Of a stretch of DNA of 64,000 nt, positions 1 through 9,452 are shown in pieces. Position 1 is the first letter of the stretch, and each line of letters opens with the position of its first letter. Origin of the DNA: Ambrosia x helenae. Taxonomy: Eukaryota; Streptophyta; Magnoliopsida; Asterales; Asteraceae. A model generated the notes under the pieces. The model saw only the letters and a program-made list of their open reading frames with translations, did not search any database and was not told where the DNA came from. The DNA is taken from NCBI GenBank assembly GCA_030844895.1, contig CM061229.1, forward strand, positions 126,385,546 through 126,449,545, given 5' to 3'. Made by a program: the position numbers and the translations under genes.

Positions 1-369
1 GGCCGCTCACAGAGAACAGCACGACAGCACGATCTTTAAAATTGCATATAAAATCGTAGAAAAATCGTTAGGAGGTGTTCTTTATATTCCTGGAAAGCTC
101 TCGGAGCGTAGAACAATTCTTATTTGAAAGTCGAAGTCGGATTTTGGGTTTTAGAAGGGGTAAAAACGATCCGAACAACTGCTGCGCAAAAGTTCTCCTG
201 ATAAAGGGCCGAAATCCTTGTTTTTCTTCGGGTTTGCTTCCGGGACATCGTTTAAGACCTGTAATCATAAAGATACCAAATAAGTACCAATTCATCATGT
301 ATAAGGCCAAAAACATATGAAAATGGGAGTTAAACGGGGACTTTTATATGTGTATTTTAACGTATATCA
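1..369 (-). repeat. 3' LTR of element 1, partial
   Basis: This is the U3 end of the 3' LTR, ending in CGTATATCA at 361-369. On the element's own strand the LTR therefore begins TGATATACG. It matches 5991-6359 base for base except two substitutions. The window edge happens to cut through a 16-bp palindrome that is intact at 5985-6000. Confidence 0.9.
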
Positions 370-384
370 AACCTCCCCACACTT
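370..384 (-). promoter_or_regulatory. Polypurine tract of element 1
   Basis: On the minus strand this reads AAGTGTGGGGAGGTT directly before the LTR start TGATATACG, the expected place for the plus-strand DNA primer. The same sequence borders the 3' LTR of element 2 at 44800-44814. Confidence 0.8.
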
Positions 385-388
385 GAAC

Positions 389-408
389 TTTGCTTGTCCT
401 CAAGCAAA
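389..408 (-). promoter_or_regulatory. Hairpin beside the polypurine tract, copy 1
   Basis: Arms TTTGCTTG and CAAGCAAA pair perfectly over 8 bp around a TCCT loop (AGGA on the element strand), next to the polypurine tract. A second module at 1724-1758 has the same purine tract, the same ACTTGAA linker and an 8-bp hairpin with loop TCCC, but its arms are TCACATTG and CAATGTGA. Structure is kept while sequence differs. Element 2 has both copies at 44819-44838 and 46088-46107. Confidence 0.7.
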
Positions 409-1666
409 CACTTAAACAGAAAATAAACGAAAAACACGCCAAGTGGCAACAAAGGCAAAATATAGCCTGTACAGACGATAATAGACAAGCCAACAAAGAT
501 ATATAAACAGGTGATAAGATAACTAAAAAGCAACGACTCACTTCCGATCTACAAGCACGCAAACCCGTACACGACTCACAATGTTCACACACACTCGGTT
601 TTATTTATGATACATACGTGTAATGTGTATGTGTAAATCGCTCCATTGCCAAGACAATGAATCGTGCAATATCATAAGCTTGTCAAAAGATCTAGTCTTC
701 ACCAACTAACGTGTGAAAAAGCACAAATCAAGAGGTCTTATAAGGGTTGTAATGTTAGGCAAAGGTAAGGGTGTGGAAGGGATATTTACAGTGACAAATC
801 GGCTAAAACCCGGCGGTTATGTCTAACTAATAGCAACTACTACAACTGTACAACACAAATGCTAATATAGGCGATTTTTATTTTAAATCGAGCTAAACGT
901 ATAACTTTTAACTTTAAAGCTCTAAAAACTGCTCGAATCACTGCTAATTCACCCTATTTTAGGGTGTTCTATTTTTCTGGATTTTTTTTCTCTTTTTTCT
1001 TTTTTTTTTCTTTTTTTTAACATATATATATCTATGATATATATAACTGATAACTAAGACTGATATGATCAACATACGGGTTCTAAATATATAAACCCGA
1101 AAACGAACTATATACAACATAAAAAACTAGTCAAACAATAACCTAAACCGAGCTTTAACACAAAAGGTTTAAAAGAAAAAGGCTATTTGGTTCAGTGGTA
1201 AAATGGTGATAAATAAGAAAAACACGGGATTAGGTTCAACATGGTTAACTAGTGGATAACATTTGGGTGCGGGGAAACAGATAGAACGAAAAGAAAAGGC
1301 TAAATCAAAAGGGTATCCTAAATGCCTCAATCATGTTCGTACAATCTCACACGTATCTGATCTAAATAAGTATGCTAATGACAAGTTCTAAATTACACAA
1401 AAAATCCGGCTCACTCGAAAACATGTCAAAGAAATGAAAATCTATTCTAAGGCTCAAATGCTCACGTAACCGGAAGGAAAAGGTTGCAAGTGTACGAATC
1501 TAACACGCTCGCATCTCATCTGTTTGTCGCGCCTCAAGTTATCTTTATCAAAAATTAGTTAGGCTTGATGTTTATAAGTGAATATATACATATATGTACT
1601 TTTAAAGGGTTTTTTTTATTATTATTATATATTTTTTTATTATATATATTTTTTTAGAGTAAATAT

Positions 1667-1700
<34 letters not shown>

Positions 1701-1723
1701 AGGACAAACAAGATATAATCCCT

Positions 1724-1758
1724 CCCCACACTTGAAACTCACATTGTCCCCAATGTGA
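1724..1758 (-). promoter_or_regulatory. Second polypurine-tract/hairpin module in element 1
   Basis: A second AAGTGTGGGG purine tract (complement at 1724-1733) is followed on the plus strand by an 8-bp hairpin at 1739-1758 (TCACATTG, loop TCCC, CAATGTGA). It mirrors the module next to the 3' LTR but lies about 1.35 kb inside the element. It could act as an internal plus-strand priming site or an RNA structural signal; neither is proven. Confidence 0.6.
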
Positions 1759-2003
1759 CAATAGAAAGCATTTATGAAATAGCTAACTATTCGTGCGAAA
1801 AAAAGATAATAATACTCCCCTGTTGGTGATAAACCGAAAAGTATGGTGACTGCATTGAGCATCCATACCGGTGCTCGTCGTTTCCTGCACTATCACCATT
1901 CTTGACAAAAGCAAAACATATCAAATCCATTCATCATCTCATTATTCAAACCAAATAAACAATACTGAAATAAAATACGAATGTTTATGAAGTATCAAAG
2001 AAA

Positions 2004-2492
2004 CTTGTGGCTCGTTTGTCCGATTATGAAGAAAGCCCCAAAGTTTCATGAACAGTACTTATCTAAACTAAGATCAAAAACACTAACAATCTTAAAATTT
2101 TGGGTTTTGTTAAACCATTATGAAGAAACCCCAAAACTTAAGATAATTAACAACAATCTACACACTAGAACATATGGAATTTGGGGACTTTTGAACAATT
2201 ATGAAGAATCCCCAAAATTCATGAACAAACCTAATTTACACTAAGATAAACACTATACTATAAGCATAACATGAGATTAATCTATTATTATGCTAAATTA
2301 CACTAAATATTATGCTAAAAATTCAAACAAATCTTTAAAATTTTCGGATTTGATTTAGACATTATGAAGAAAACCCAAAAACTCAAAGATTTGGACAATA
2401 ACATACCCTAATCTATACTAGCAAAGCAAACAATCCATCTAAAAACTTTAGGGTTTGTTAAACATTTATGAAGAGACCCAAAAATTCAGAAA
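2004..2492 (-). repeat. Five dispersed imperfect hairpins with a shared ATGAAGA loop
   Basis: Five inverted-repeat units lie at about 2004-2045, 2091-2142, 2171-2224, 2330-2392 and 2445-2486. Each has a G-rich left arm such as TTTTGGG, a loop containing TTATGAAGA, and a complementary CCCCAAAA-type right arm. Arm sequences and lengths vary, the loop motif does not, and each pair remains largely complementary. Element 2 has one equivalent at about 48140-48174. No ORF explains the conservation. The likely level of action is RNA or single-stranded DNA structure of the retroelement. Confidence 0.65.
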
Positions 2493-2641
2493 AGATCGCA
2501 TAAAACTAGATTACATTGCACTAGAAGAAGAAAAATTGCAAGAATATAAGAGATTCATACCTTGGACTTGAAGATTTGGATGTGGAATTGATAGGTTTTT
2601 GGGTGTTTCTTTGAGAGCAAGTGCAAGAAATCGGGTAAAAT

Positions 2642-2822
2642 AAAAGTGAGCGGCCGAGTTTTTGTTTATTAGGGTTGATTTGGTTCAGTTTTTAAGTGAA
2701 ATACCCAATCTGCCTCTGCCAAAAATTTCGAACAGAGCCTTCGCGCGGCCGCTCGCCGGATTTTTTTTTTTTAAGTACTGGGCGTTTGGAGCGGCCGCTC
2801 GGTACCAGTGAGCGGCCGCTCA
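2642..2822 (-). promoter_or_regulatory. Internal palindrome block of element 1, resembling its own U3
   Basis: GAGCGGCCGCTC palindromes occur at 2789-2800 and 2809-2822, with variants near 2648-2657 and 2742-2753. The nearby motif TTCGAACAGAG (about 2727-2737) is also present in the LTR just beyond the U3 palindromes (about 5820-5830). The block therefore looks like a second copy of the element's own U3 control region. I see no clear TATA box here, unlike the matching block in element 2. Confidence 0.55.
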
Positions 2823-3140
2823 TTGCAGCTGATGTGAATTTTTGCTGCAGTTTCGCCTCCAAAATTGCCTGCACTCGCTCTGTTTCGACACAAACAACTA
2901 CATACCTGTTTTGAGACGCTTCCTATCATAATACCATGGTTTTGAAGCGACTATCCACACAATCACAAGGCGCGAATCAAACCTGCAAAAAGATTAGAAA
3001 CAAACTACAAAACAAGTTAAAACTAACAACTTAACTAAAAATTAAACTAAGTTATGAACATTTGTACAATTTGGCGCGCCCATACACGCCGTGCTATGTT
3101 TATTAACGAGTCGCTAGCTAGACTCACTTCCCCACACTTA

Positions 3141-3389
3141 TTAAGCATGTGGGGCGTAGAGGTCGATTACCTCTACGGATTGGTCAACCGGTCCATCAAT
3201 GTAAGCTTTTAAGCGATGACCGTTGACTTTCAAACTTAGTCCATTTTGATTTATGGACTCGTCCATATGGACTTTAAACTTCTTGGAATGGCCGTTTTCA
3301 TAAAAGATTTTCTTTAAGATCGCTTTCGCCCGAATGGAGATTGAGTACGGGCGAGAAGATCGATCGAGCAATGAACAGACATCGGCCAT
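3141..3389 (-). CDS. Short ORF with an integrase C-terminal tail, element 1
   Basis: This is an 82-residue ORF starting at an ATG immediately after a purine tract (complement at 3390-3399). Its last 35 or so residues, including KVNGHRLK and YAPHA, match the very end of the element 2 pol protein (KVNGHRLK and YAPHAS). The first half (SSRPYSISIRAK and following) aligns only loosely with the chromodomain-like tail of integrase. No catalytic core is present. It may simply be a remnant, but it is uninterrupted and keeps its own start and stop, so a small DNA- or RNA-binding product cannot be excluded. The stop lies within the loop of a CCCCACA/TGTGGGG hairpin. Confidence 0.5.
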   Translation of the reverse strand: MADVCSLLDRSSRPYSISIRAKAILKKIFYENGHSKKFKVHMDESINQNGLSLKVNGHRLKAYIDGPVDQSVEVIDLYAPHA

Positions 3390-3399
3390 CCCCACACTT

Positions 3400-4513
3400 A
3401 AACTGACGCAATGTACGAAATAATAGAAGAAATAATTACAGACTCGATCTAAGAAAAACGGAAGAAATATAGATAGATAAATATACTAAAAACTATACAC
3501 TAACTTAAATTATGATAATATATAAATACGAAAATATACAAAAAAAATTTAGTGAAAATATGAGTCGCTCGCGCATCGCGAAGAACTATAGACCGTTTCT
3601 CGCGTGGCGCAAGTGAGCACAATGACTCAAGGTGCTCGCGCGTTGCAACAAGATAAAGACCGTCTTTTTGCTTGCGCGAAAACAACCTTTTTCACCAAAA
3701 AATAATATAACGGAAGTTGATGAATAGAAACGATGATGGATGCCAATGTATTGAGTTAAAAACGGAAGATAGCGGTTATTCACGTCACACGAAGGACTCT
3801 GGTGATCCTGTTCACGTATTGCGAACAATAAAAGATAAAATCCGGGTAATTAGGAACTCGCTTAAAGCGGAACCATAAGCCCAGCTTCCTTGCGAATCGC
3901 AAGGAAGCATTTTTCACAGAAAATTATTTTTATTAAAACCACTTCTATATTAAATAAATTTCCCAATTTTTCTTAACCCAAACCTTTTATAAAAGCATCT
4001 GAACCATCAAATTTAAACGTAACATACCCAGACTTCCATTATATATTTAAGTAAAATTAAAACTATATATACATAAAAATCAAATAAAAACCAATAGAAT
4101 CAATAAAATGAACAGAAACAAACAGACAAAGCATAAAACTATCTAAAGCATGAAATTAATAATTAGTTCAAATACGAACAAATAAATCTAATCAATCAAA
4201 TAAAGAATAAATCAAAGTCATAGATAAACCAATAAATCCAATAATCAATCAATTAAATCTATCAACACCCTAATGAACGAATAATCAATCAAACAATCCT
4301 ATAAGCAGATAAATGAACGAATATATGTGCAAACCTATGAACCAATCTAAAATCAATTCAATATATTAACAGACAGATAAATCAAATAAACAACCAAATA
4401 ATCATATATGCAAATAAATGAATGAAATAAAGAATCAACAAAGTATAAACAAGTATTCACAAGCATGTACACTGGTAAAAAGTTGACTCGGTTCGTTCCT
4501 AAAGCTCGTCGCG
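3400..4513 (-). other. Leader region of element 1 replacing gag
   Basis: The right part (about 4080-4513) is A/T-rich and aligns with the element 2 leader (about 54520-54950). The part at about 3440-4000 has no counterpart that I can see in element 2. It contains G/C-rich words such as GCTCGCGC and a perfect hairpin at 3884-3908. The short minus-strand ORFs here are not recognisable. This is where gag and most of pol have been lost or replaced. Confidence 0.55.
3884..3908 (-). promoter_or_regulatory. Perfect 11-bp hairpin in the element 1 leader
   Basis: Arms GCTTCCTTGCG and CGCAAGGAAGC are fully complementary around a 3-nt loop. The hairpin lies between the primer site and the pol remnant, where retroelements often keep packaging or dimerisation signals. 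That role is an inference from position only. Confidence 0.45.
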
Positions 4514-4531
4514 TCCCCGGCAACGGCGCCA
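4514..4531 (-). promoter_or_regulatory. Primer-binding site, tRNA-Asp type, element 1
   Basis: The plus strand reads TCCCCGGCAACGGCGCCA, the 3' end of plant tRNA-Asp including CCA; the element strand carries its complement. It lies 6 nt from the 5' LTR. A tRNA-Asp primer is typical of the Athila lineage. Confidence 0.85.
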
Positions 4532-4537
4532 AAAACT

Positions 4538-6359
4538 TGACGTGTGCGTAACTATACATATTTCACAATGGATTTTAACACACGTTTTGCTTTAATATTT
4601 ATAAAAATGGTTTAGACCTTAATATTAAAACACACACAATAGGGCAAGTATACCCTGTCATATATGTAGTAACGAACAGATAAGAACCAGATATCGATCC
4701 ATGGACGCGCGCGGAGCAATTGTACTAAAACTCTGTCCCCGATTTACCAGTAGGAAAAGATAAGTTTGAGTTTTTGTTTAAGACTAAATTAATTCTAAAA
4801 CATGTAAATAACTTAACTATGACTCCAAATAGAAAATATAACTATATAAGCTATAATACGCCAATCCTAGCATGTCATCTATATAAGAAATAAAGGCGTG
4901 ATCAACATTCCCATTTTCCGACAGTTAGTGTCCCTTTCGGGCATCCTAACATGACAACTATATGGAAAGCTAACACGAATACACACGTTAGCCACCTCAA
5001 GTCGTTCATTAGTGCGCAGCTGATATGATCTCATGTGAATCTTTAAAGAAGGGTTAGTATCACCTTTCGGGAGTCCTCAACCGCACTAGCAAAGGAAAGC
5101 AATATCGAATACACAATACGACCACCGAGACTAGCATAAAGTAGAGCATTTCACAACCTATTCCATTTTACTAACTTTGAACACAAATCTACTAAGATCG
5201 CTATTTCTACCAAAATAACTAGCAAAGATCATTAACCGCGTCAAAGATTAGTAACAACACCATTAAGCTTTTTAAACTCTTTTACGTGCCGGTAAACATC
5301 TATAATCATTATCCGAGTGACTTTAACCAAACCAATACCCGGTTACAGTTTCATGGTGTAAACTTTATTAACAAGTTAACTAGTTTACTACCGGACGATT
5401 AAACGGACGGTTTTCTCAACAAGTAATCCGCCTAACACATTCGATAATCATCAAAGTCATCCGCACACAACTACAAATCTATCAACAATGAAACAAGGTT
5501 GCATTATGATCATCAAGATTCAAACATGAAAAACGCCAAATTTATACAAAACTTGATTTCACGCAAACGATTGTTTTAACTACTAACTAATACTGATGTT
5601 CTTGCCCGTAGGCGTACGATTAACTAAAATAACATCAAAATAGCAAACAAAATCAGATTTGGATCTAAGAAAGCTTAAAGGATCAAACCATAAGATTGCT
5701 AAAGAGATGGATTGGATGATGAAGGATGGATCGGATGGATTCCCGAGCTTGTTAAACGGCCTTCCAGCAGCTCCTTTGGTCCAGAAATCGCCTAAAATCG
5801 CCTCCCCAAAACCCAATACTTCGAACAGAGGCTGAATGGGAGTTTTATAGCTGAACAGGCCCTGTGAGCGGCCGCTCGGAGGCTTGGATCGGCCGCTCAC
5901 TTTACAGAAAAGTGGGCAAAGCTGACGTAGGGCTTCCAGAAGCTTCTAGAGGTGTTCAGGATGGCGAGCGGCCGCTCGGAGAGAGTGAGCGGCCGCTCAC
6001 AGAGAACAGCACGACAGCACGATCTTTAAAATTGCATATAAAATCGTAGAAAAATCGTTAGGAGGTGTTCTTTATATGCCTGGAAAGCTCTCGGAGCGTA
6101 GAACAATTCTTATTTGAAAGTCGAAGTTGGATTTTGGGTTTTAGAAGGGGTAAAAACGATCCGAACAACTGCTGCGCAAAAGTTCTCCTGATAAAGGGCC
6201 GAAATCCTTGTTTTTCTTCGGGTTTGCTTCCGGGACATCGTTTAAGACCTGTAATCATAAAGATACCAAATAAGTACCAATTCATCATGTATAAGGCCAA
6301 AAACATATGAAAATGGGAGTTAAACGGGGACTTTTATATGTGTATTTTAACGTATATCA
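4538..6359 (-). repeat. 5' LTR of element 1
   Basis: This 1822-bp LTR runs from TGACGTGTG to CGTATATCA on the plus strand. The U5/R half (about 4538-5850) is nearly the same as in element 2 (42848 onward), but it lacks the 67-bp tandem duplication found there. The U3 half is largely unrelated to that of element 2 apart from the extreme terminus. The neighbouring bases 6360-6364 (GCAGC) would be the right target duplication; the left one is outside the window. Confidence 0.88.
5841..6000 (-). promoter_or_regulatory. U3 promoter of element 1 with GAGCGGCCGCTC palindromes
   Basis: On the minus strand a TATA box (CTATAAAACT, plus positions 5841-5850) is preceded upstream by perfect palindromes at 5866-5877 (12 bp), 5965-5978 (14 bp) and 5985-6000 (GTGAGCGGCCGCTCAC, 16 bp), plus a half-site near 5890. 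Regular placement next to the TATA box suggests protein-binding sites or stem-loops controlling transcription. Each contains a NotI site. Confidence 0.6.
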
Positions 6360-7332
6360 GCAGCCTTCAAAAGCCGTCTGCTGGACCTCCTTGTTGAAGC
6401 CTTGGAAGAACTAGCTTTAGCAAAACCCTTCACATTAGGGACAGCAACATAATTGGTCCCATCATATCTCCCTTTCTCATACTTGGTCAATGCATCCTCC
6501 CCATCTGCTGCTTCAGCATCAGAAAAAACAACGCCCGAAGCATCATCACCTTTGATAAAGTCAAGAGCTGACATAACTGCAAAAATACAACACATAAGGA
6601 AAAAACAAAGAAAGTGAATGAAATCAACAACAAATAAAATTCATACCCTGACCATCCTTCATCACAACAGGATCTCTACCCGGCTTGTCCCAACGAGTGC
6701 TAACACCGGATAATACTAAGAAAGGTTCAGTAAATGGACGAAGCCTCGAAGGACATGCTCTAAGAGTCGTTAGAAAGTTATGATCTAGTTCGGACTCTGA
6801 AGGTTCCCCTTCGTTAAGAACGGCCTCAGGATGCCTCCACACAGGCTTAAAGGGGAAAATAGAATCAGACACCCAAAAGAACCTATTCTTCCACTGCCCA
6901 ACCGTTGTAACATGGGAAGAAAGAAGGTTAGTCTCCACTGATGACCCCTCGAAGGTGAACCAGTCACCATTCTTGGCAAGGCGAAAGAATCGCCTGGACA
7001 TCAATAGAGTGGGATCATACCCTAAGGCTCTACAAAGACATTCAAAGTGTAAAACATGGCCAACACCATGTGGATGGATTTGACCAAGAGAAACCCTATA
7101 ATACTCAAGAACATTCAACAAAAACACAGAAAAAGGATGACGAAGGTTTGCAAATTCAAAATGACGACAGTACAAAGCAATAGAACTAGATGGACATTCA
7201 GAAACAGCAAGTTTTTTTACCAGGAGCCACGGGATTGAATGACAAATTTATATCCCACTCGGCACAAAACGATTCCACCTCTTTCTGAGAAAGAGTGGAA
7301 AAAGTAACGGCCATGTCCTTTTTAGCGCCCAT
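6360..7332 (-). pseudogene. Antisense ORF of a Tat-lineage element (putative gypsy-type transposon domain), broken
   Basis: An ATG at 7332 (complement) opens a reading frame whose product resembles the plant putative gypsy-type transposon domain: segments such as FYRVSLGQ-like YYRVSLGQIHPHGVGH, HFECLCRALGYDP and NGDWFTFEG. The frame is broken by one base in a T-run near 7208-7214 and resumes to 6647. A 70-bp GT-AG intron (6577-6646) then joins in frame to a second exon at 6576, which is cut at 6360 by element 1. The ORF points opposite to the LTR at 7725. That is how Tat-lineage elements carry antisense ORFs between pol and the 3' LTR. Its function is not known. Confidence 0.7.
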
Positions 7333-7713
7333 TGTGCTTAAAAGGATGATCAGTAAACAAAACAACAAGAAGAAAAGACTAACATGCTGTGGTGAAAATC
7401 ACGAAACCCTAAGATGGATCAAACGTTTGAGAGGAAGAAGATGAAGAAAGGAAAAGAGTAAAGTGAAAAATGAAATAAAGAAGGATTAAAAAAGAAAAAA
7501 GAAACGGTTATTTCAATTTAAAAAAAAAAACTGTAATTATGGCAAGCAGTAATTACCTCTGAGCGAACTGCCACATGTCACATCAACAGTCCAATCAAAA
7601 TTAAACTGCTGAGTAATAACCGCCCAAATCACAGCGAACCCTCGAACCTTTCAAGCAAAGGATAAACTAAGAAAACAGTCAGAAGCTTTCAAGCTATCTC
7701 ATCAAACCTTCTG
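7333..7713. other. Spacer between the antisense ORF and the 3' LTR of the Tat-like element
   Basis: This is non-coding sequence, presumably the promoter and 5' leader of the antisense ORF on the minus strand. I see no clear TATA box or conserved motif. Confidence 0.4.
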
Positions 7714-8380
7714 ACTTGGGGGGCTGATGACGTGGGTAGCTTAAAGCAAAAATAAATAAACAACATTACTGAACAATGCTTAAAGGGTTGGAGCCTACAA
7801 AGGTTCAACAACCAGGAGCATCCTAAGTCAAAAAGATGACTTGTCCCGTCATCTTTTTCATCGAGCAAAACAAACAAGCTGATGGAGTAACATCAGCCAA
7901 CAGACCGCAGGTCCATAGCAGCCACTTACCATTTGTGGGATGTCCTTTAGTTGCAACAAGGCTCAAGGCAAGATGCTTTCTCCTTATGGAGTTCTCCTTT
8001 CTCTATAAATCAGAAGCTGATTCCTCAGCTCTGATTACACCATCACAATCACTTCCACTTCAATCTTCTTATTCTTTTGGTCTTGCACGTGGGGAGAACA
8101 ATTCTCTTCACTCGGATCTCAAGAACTTCTTCTTCTGGTTTCGAGTACATCTCAAACCGGTATCTTAAAGCATCTAAAAACAATAAAAATAACCTTGAAC
8201 CTCCTTCTACGTTTGCAACGTAGAAGGACACCACGACCTGCGTTAGGCAGAGTGGAACCCTTGAACCCCTGAACCTCCCTTGTGACTCAGAACCATCGTT
8301 AGGCAGTTATTTGTTGTAGCAACAGAACCCACCATAACAAATAACTTAATCGACATTAGCCCTTCCTGCTCTCATCATCA
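7714..8380 (+). repeat. Polypurine tract and 3' LTR of a Tat-like Gypsy element
   Basis: ACTTGGGGGGC at 7714-7724 is a good polypurine tract. It is followed at 7725 by TGATGACGTGGG, a plausible LTR start. A TATA box (CTATAAAT, 8002-8009) lies about 280 bp in. The LTR probably ends near 8377-8380, where TCATCA complements the TGATGA start; an end at about 8354 is also possible. Only the 3' part of this plus-strand element is visible because element 1 interrupts it on the left. Confidence 0.5.
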
Positions 8381-8753
8381 TCCACATCGGGATCCACTGT
8401 ACAACCATCTCTACCCATCGTACAACCACCACTTCCTATCAAGCTACCAACCGTCACTTACATCCATCCTATTAACCATCACAACCACTACCTTTAACCG
8501 ATTATTATCAAAGATAATAGTGGTGGGTTTGAGGTTGTACCTTGATTAGAGGTTGATTCGGGGCTGAGGGCGGCACCGCCGCCGGAACCACCACTTCGCA
8601 ACCGTCTTCTTCTTCGGTTCCAGTTATCGCCACCACCTCCGTTGTTATAAACCACCATCCGTCTCTGCCGTCGTCTTCCTTTTCCCCTTCACGAGCTCTC
8701 TTTCTCTCTCTGCTTCCCTCTCTCTCTCTCTCTTCCGTTCCTTTCTTCTCTAC

Positions 8754-8790
<37 letters not shown>

Positions 8791-9452
8791 TGGGGTGAGG
8801 GTGATGTGGTTGTTGGGTGTCGTCAGCCGGAGCGCCGCTGTGGCGGTGGCAGAGGAGCCATCCGGCTCCTTTCTTCCTCTAGTCTGGTTCTCTCTAAATA
8901 ATATGTGTGAGTGTGTAAGGTATAAGGGGAAGGGGTGGTGGGTTTATATAAGGGGTTGGGTTTGATGGTTTCATAAACCATCAAATGGTTTTCTATTATG
9001 TTGTGGCAACATGTGGGGAGGACAAGTGTCCTCCCCTTGTGACTAAGCAAAGGGGCTCGGGTGTGGGTTCGGGTCCGTAACGTTAATTCGGCCCAGTCTC
9101 ACAATAAGTACAAAGTAGTTTGAGACTATAGTGTTTGAGAGTTTGGTTTTTTTTCTTTTTTAATGATTGAAACAAGTTAAAAGAAGTCTACATATATACA
9201 TGCCCCCTTTATTTTAATTAAACGCTCGTAAAAATGACCGTTGCATTTAAATATTCAACATATATTCGTTGCTTACAACCAGGAAAACGGTCCACGAGGC
9301 CTCTACCAGTACCCATGGACAACACGGATTGCCGCCCGTCCCCTCTAAGTTATTGATAATGAAGGGTGATTTATAATTTTCGATGATTAGAGTATCTCCA
9401 ATGAGCCATTGGAGATCAAATCATTGGATGCCTTTACCATTGGAGGGAGAAG
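8381..9452. other. Intergenic DNA with a CT microsatellite
   Basis: There is no gene I can support. A pure (CT)n run lies at about 8753-8787 within a longer pyrimidine-rich stretch (8690-8790). A 10-bp perfect hairpin (ATCTCCAATG, loop AGC, CATTGGAGAT) lies at 9394-9416, just left of the hAT insertion. Confidence 0.5.

Larger units (their letters stand above)
385..2003. other. Non-coding 3' internal region of element 1
   Basis: This stretch aligns with 44815-46340 of element 2 and has no ORF worth calling. It includes a poly-T/pyrimidine run near 970-1018 and a TA microsatellite near 1670-1698. In element 2 the same region follows ORF3, which element 1 has lost. Confidence 0.6.
1..6359 (-). 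mobile_element. Element 1: non-autonomous Athila-like Ty3/Gypsy LTR retrotransposon
   Basis: The first 369 bases repeat at 5991-6359 with only two differences seen (near 87 and 128), so they are the two LTRs of one element; the left LTR is cut by the window edge. The element reads on the minus strand. The 5' LTR is 4538-6359, a tRNA-Asp primer site is at 4514-4531, and a polypurine tract at 370-384 borders the 3' LTR. The internal region is only about 4.2 kb. It lacks gag, protease, reverse transcriptase, RNase H and the integrase core, keeping only a short ORF related to the integrase C-terminal tail (3141-3389). The U5/R part, the leader next to the primer site and the 3' internal region are close relatives of element 2 (42848-56927). 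I infer a non-autonomous derivative mobilised in trans. About 0.5 percent LTR divergence points to a recent insertion. Confidence 0.88.

Noticed and set aside
1981..2244. 87-codon ORF in element 1
   Set aside because: It is created by the repeated ATGAAGA hairpins; its residues simply translate the repeat.
5866..6000. Clustered NotI sites as a sign of cloning-vector contamination
   Set aside because: The sites are parts of longer perfect palindromes repeated in the LTR and inside the element, and the surrounding sequence is a normal LTR pair.
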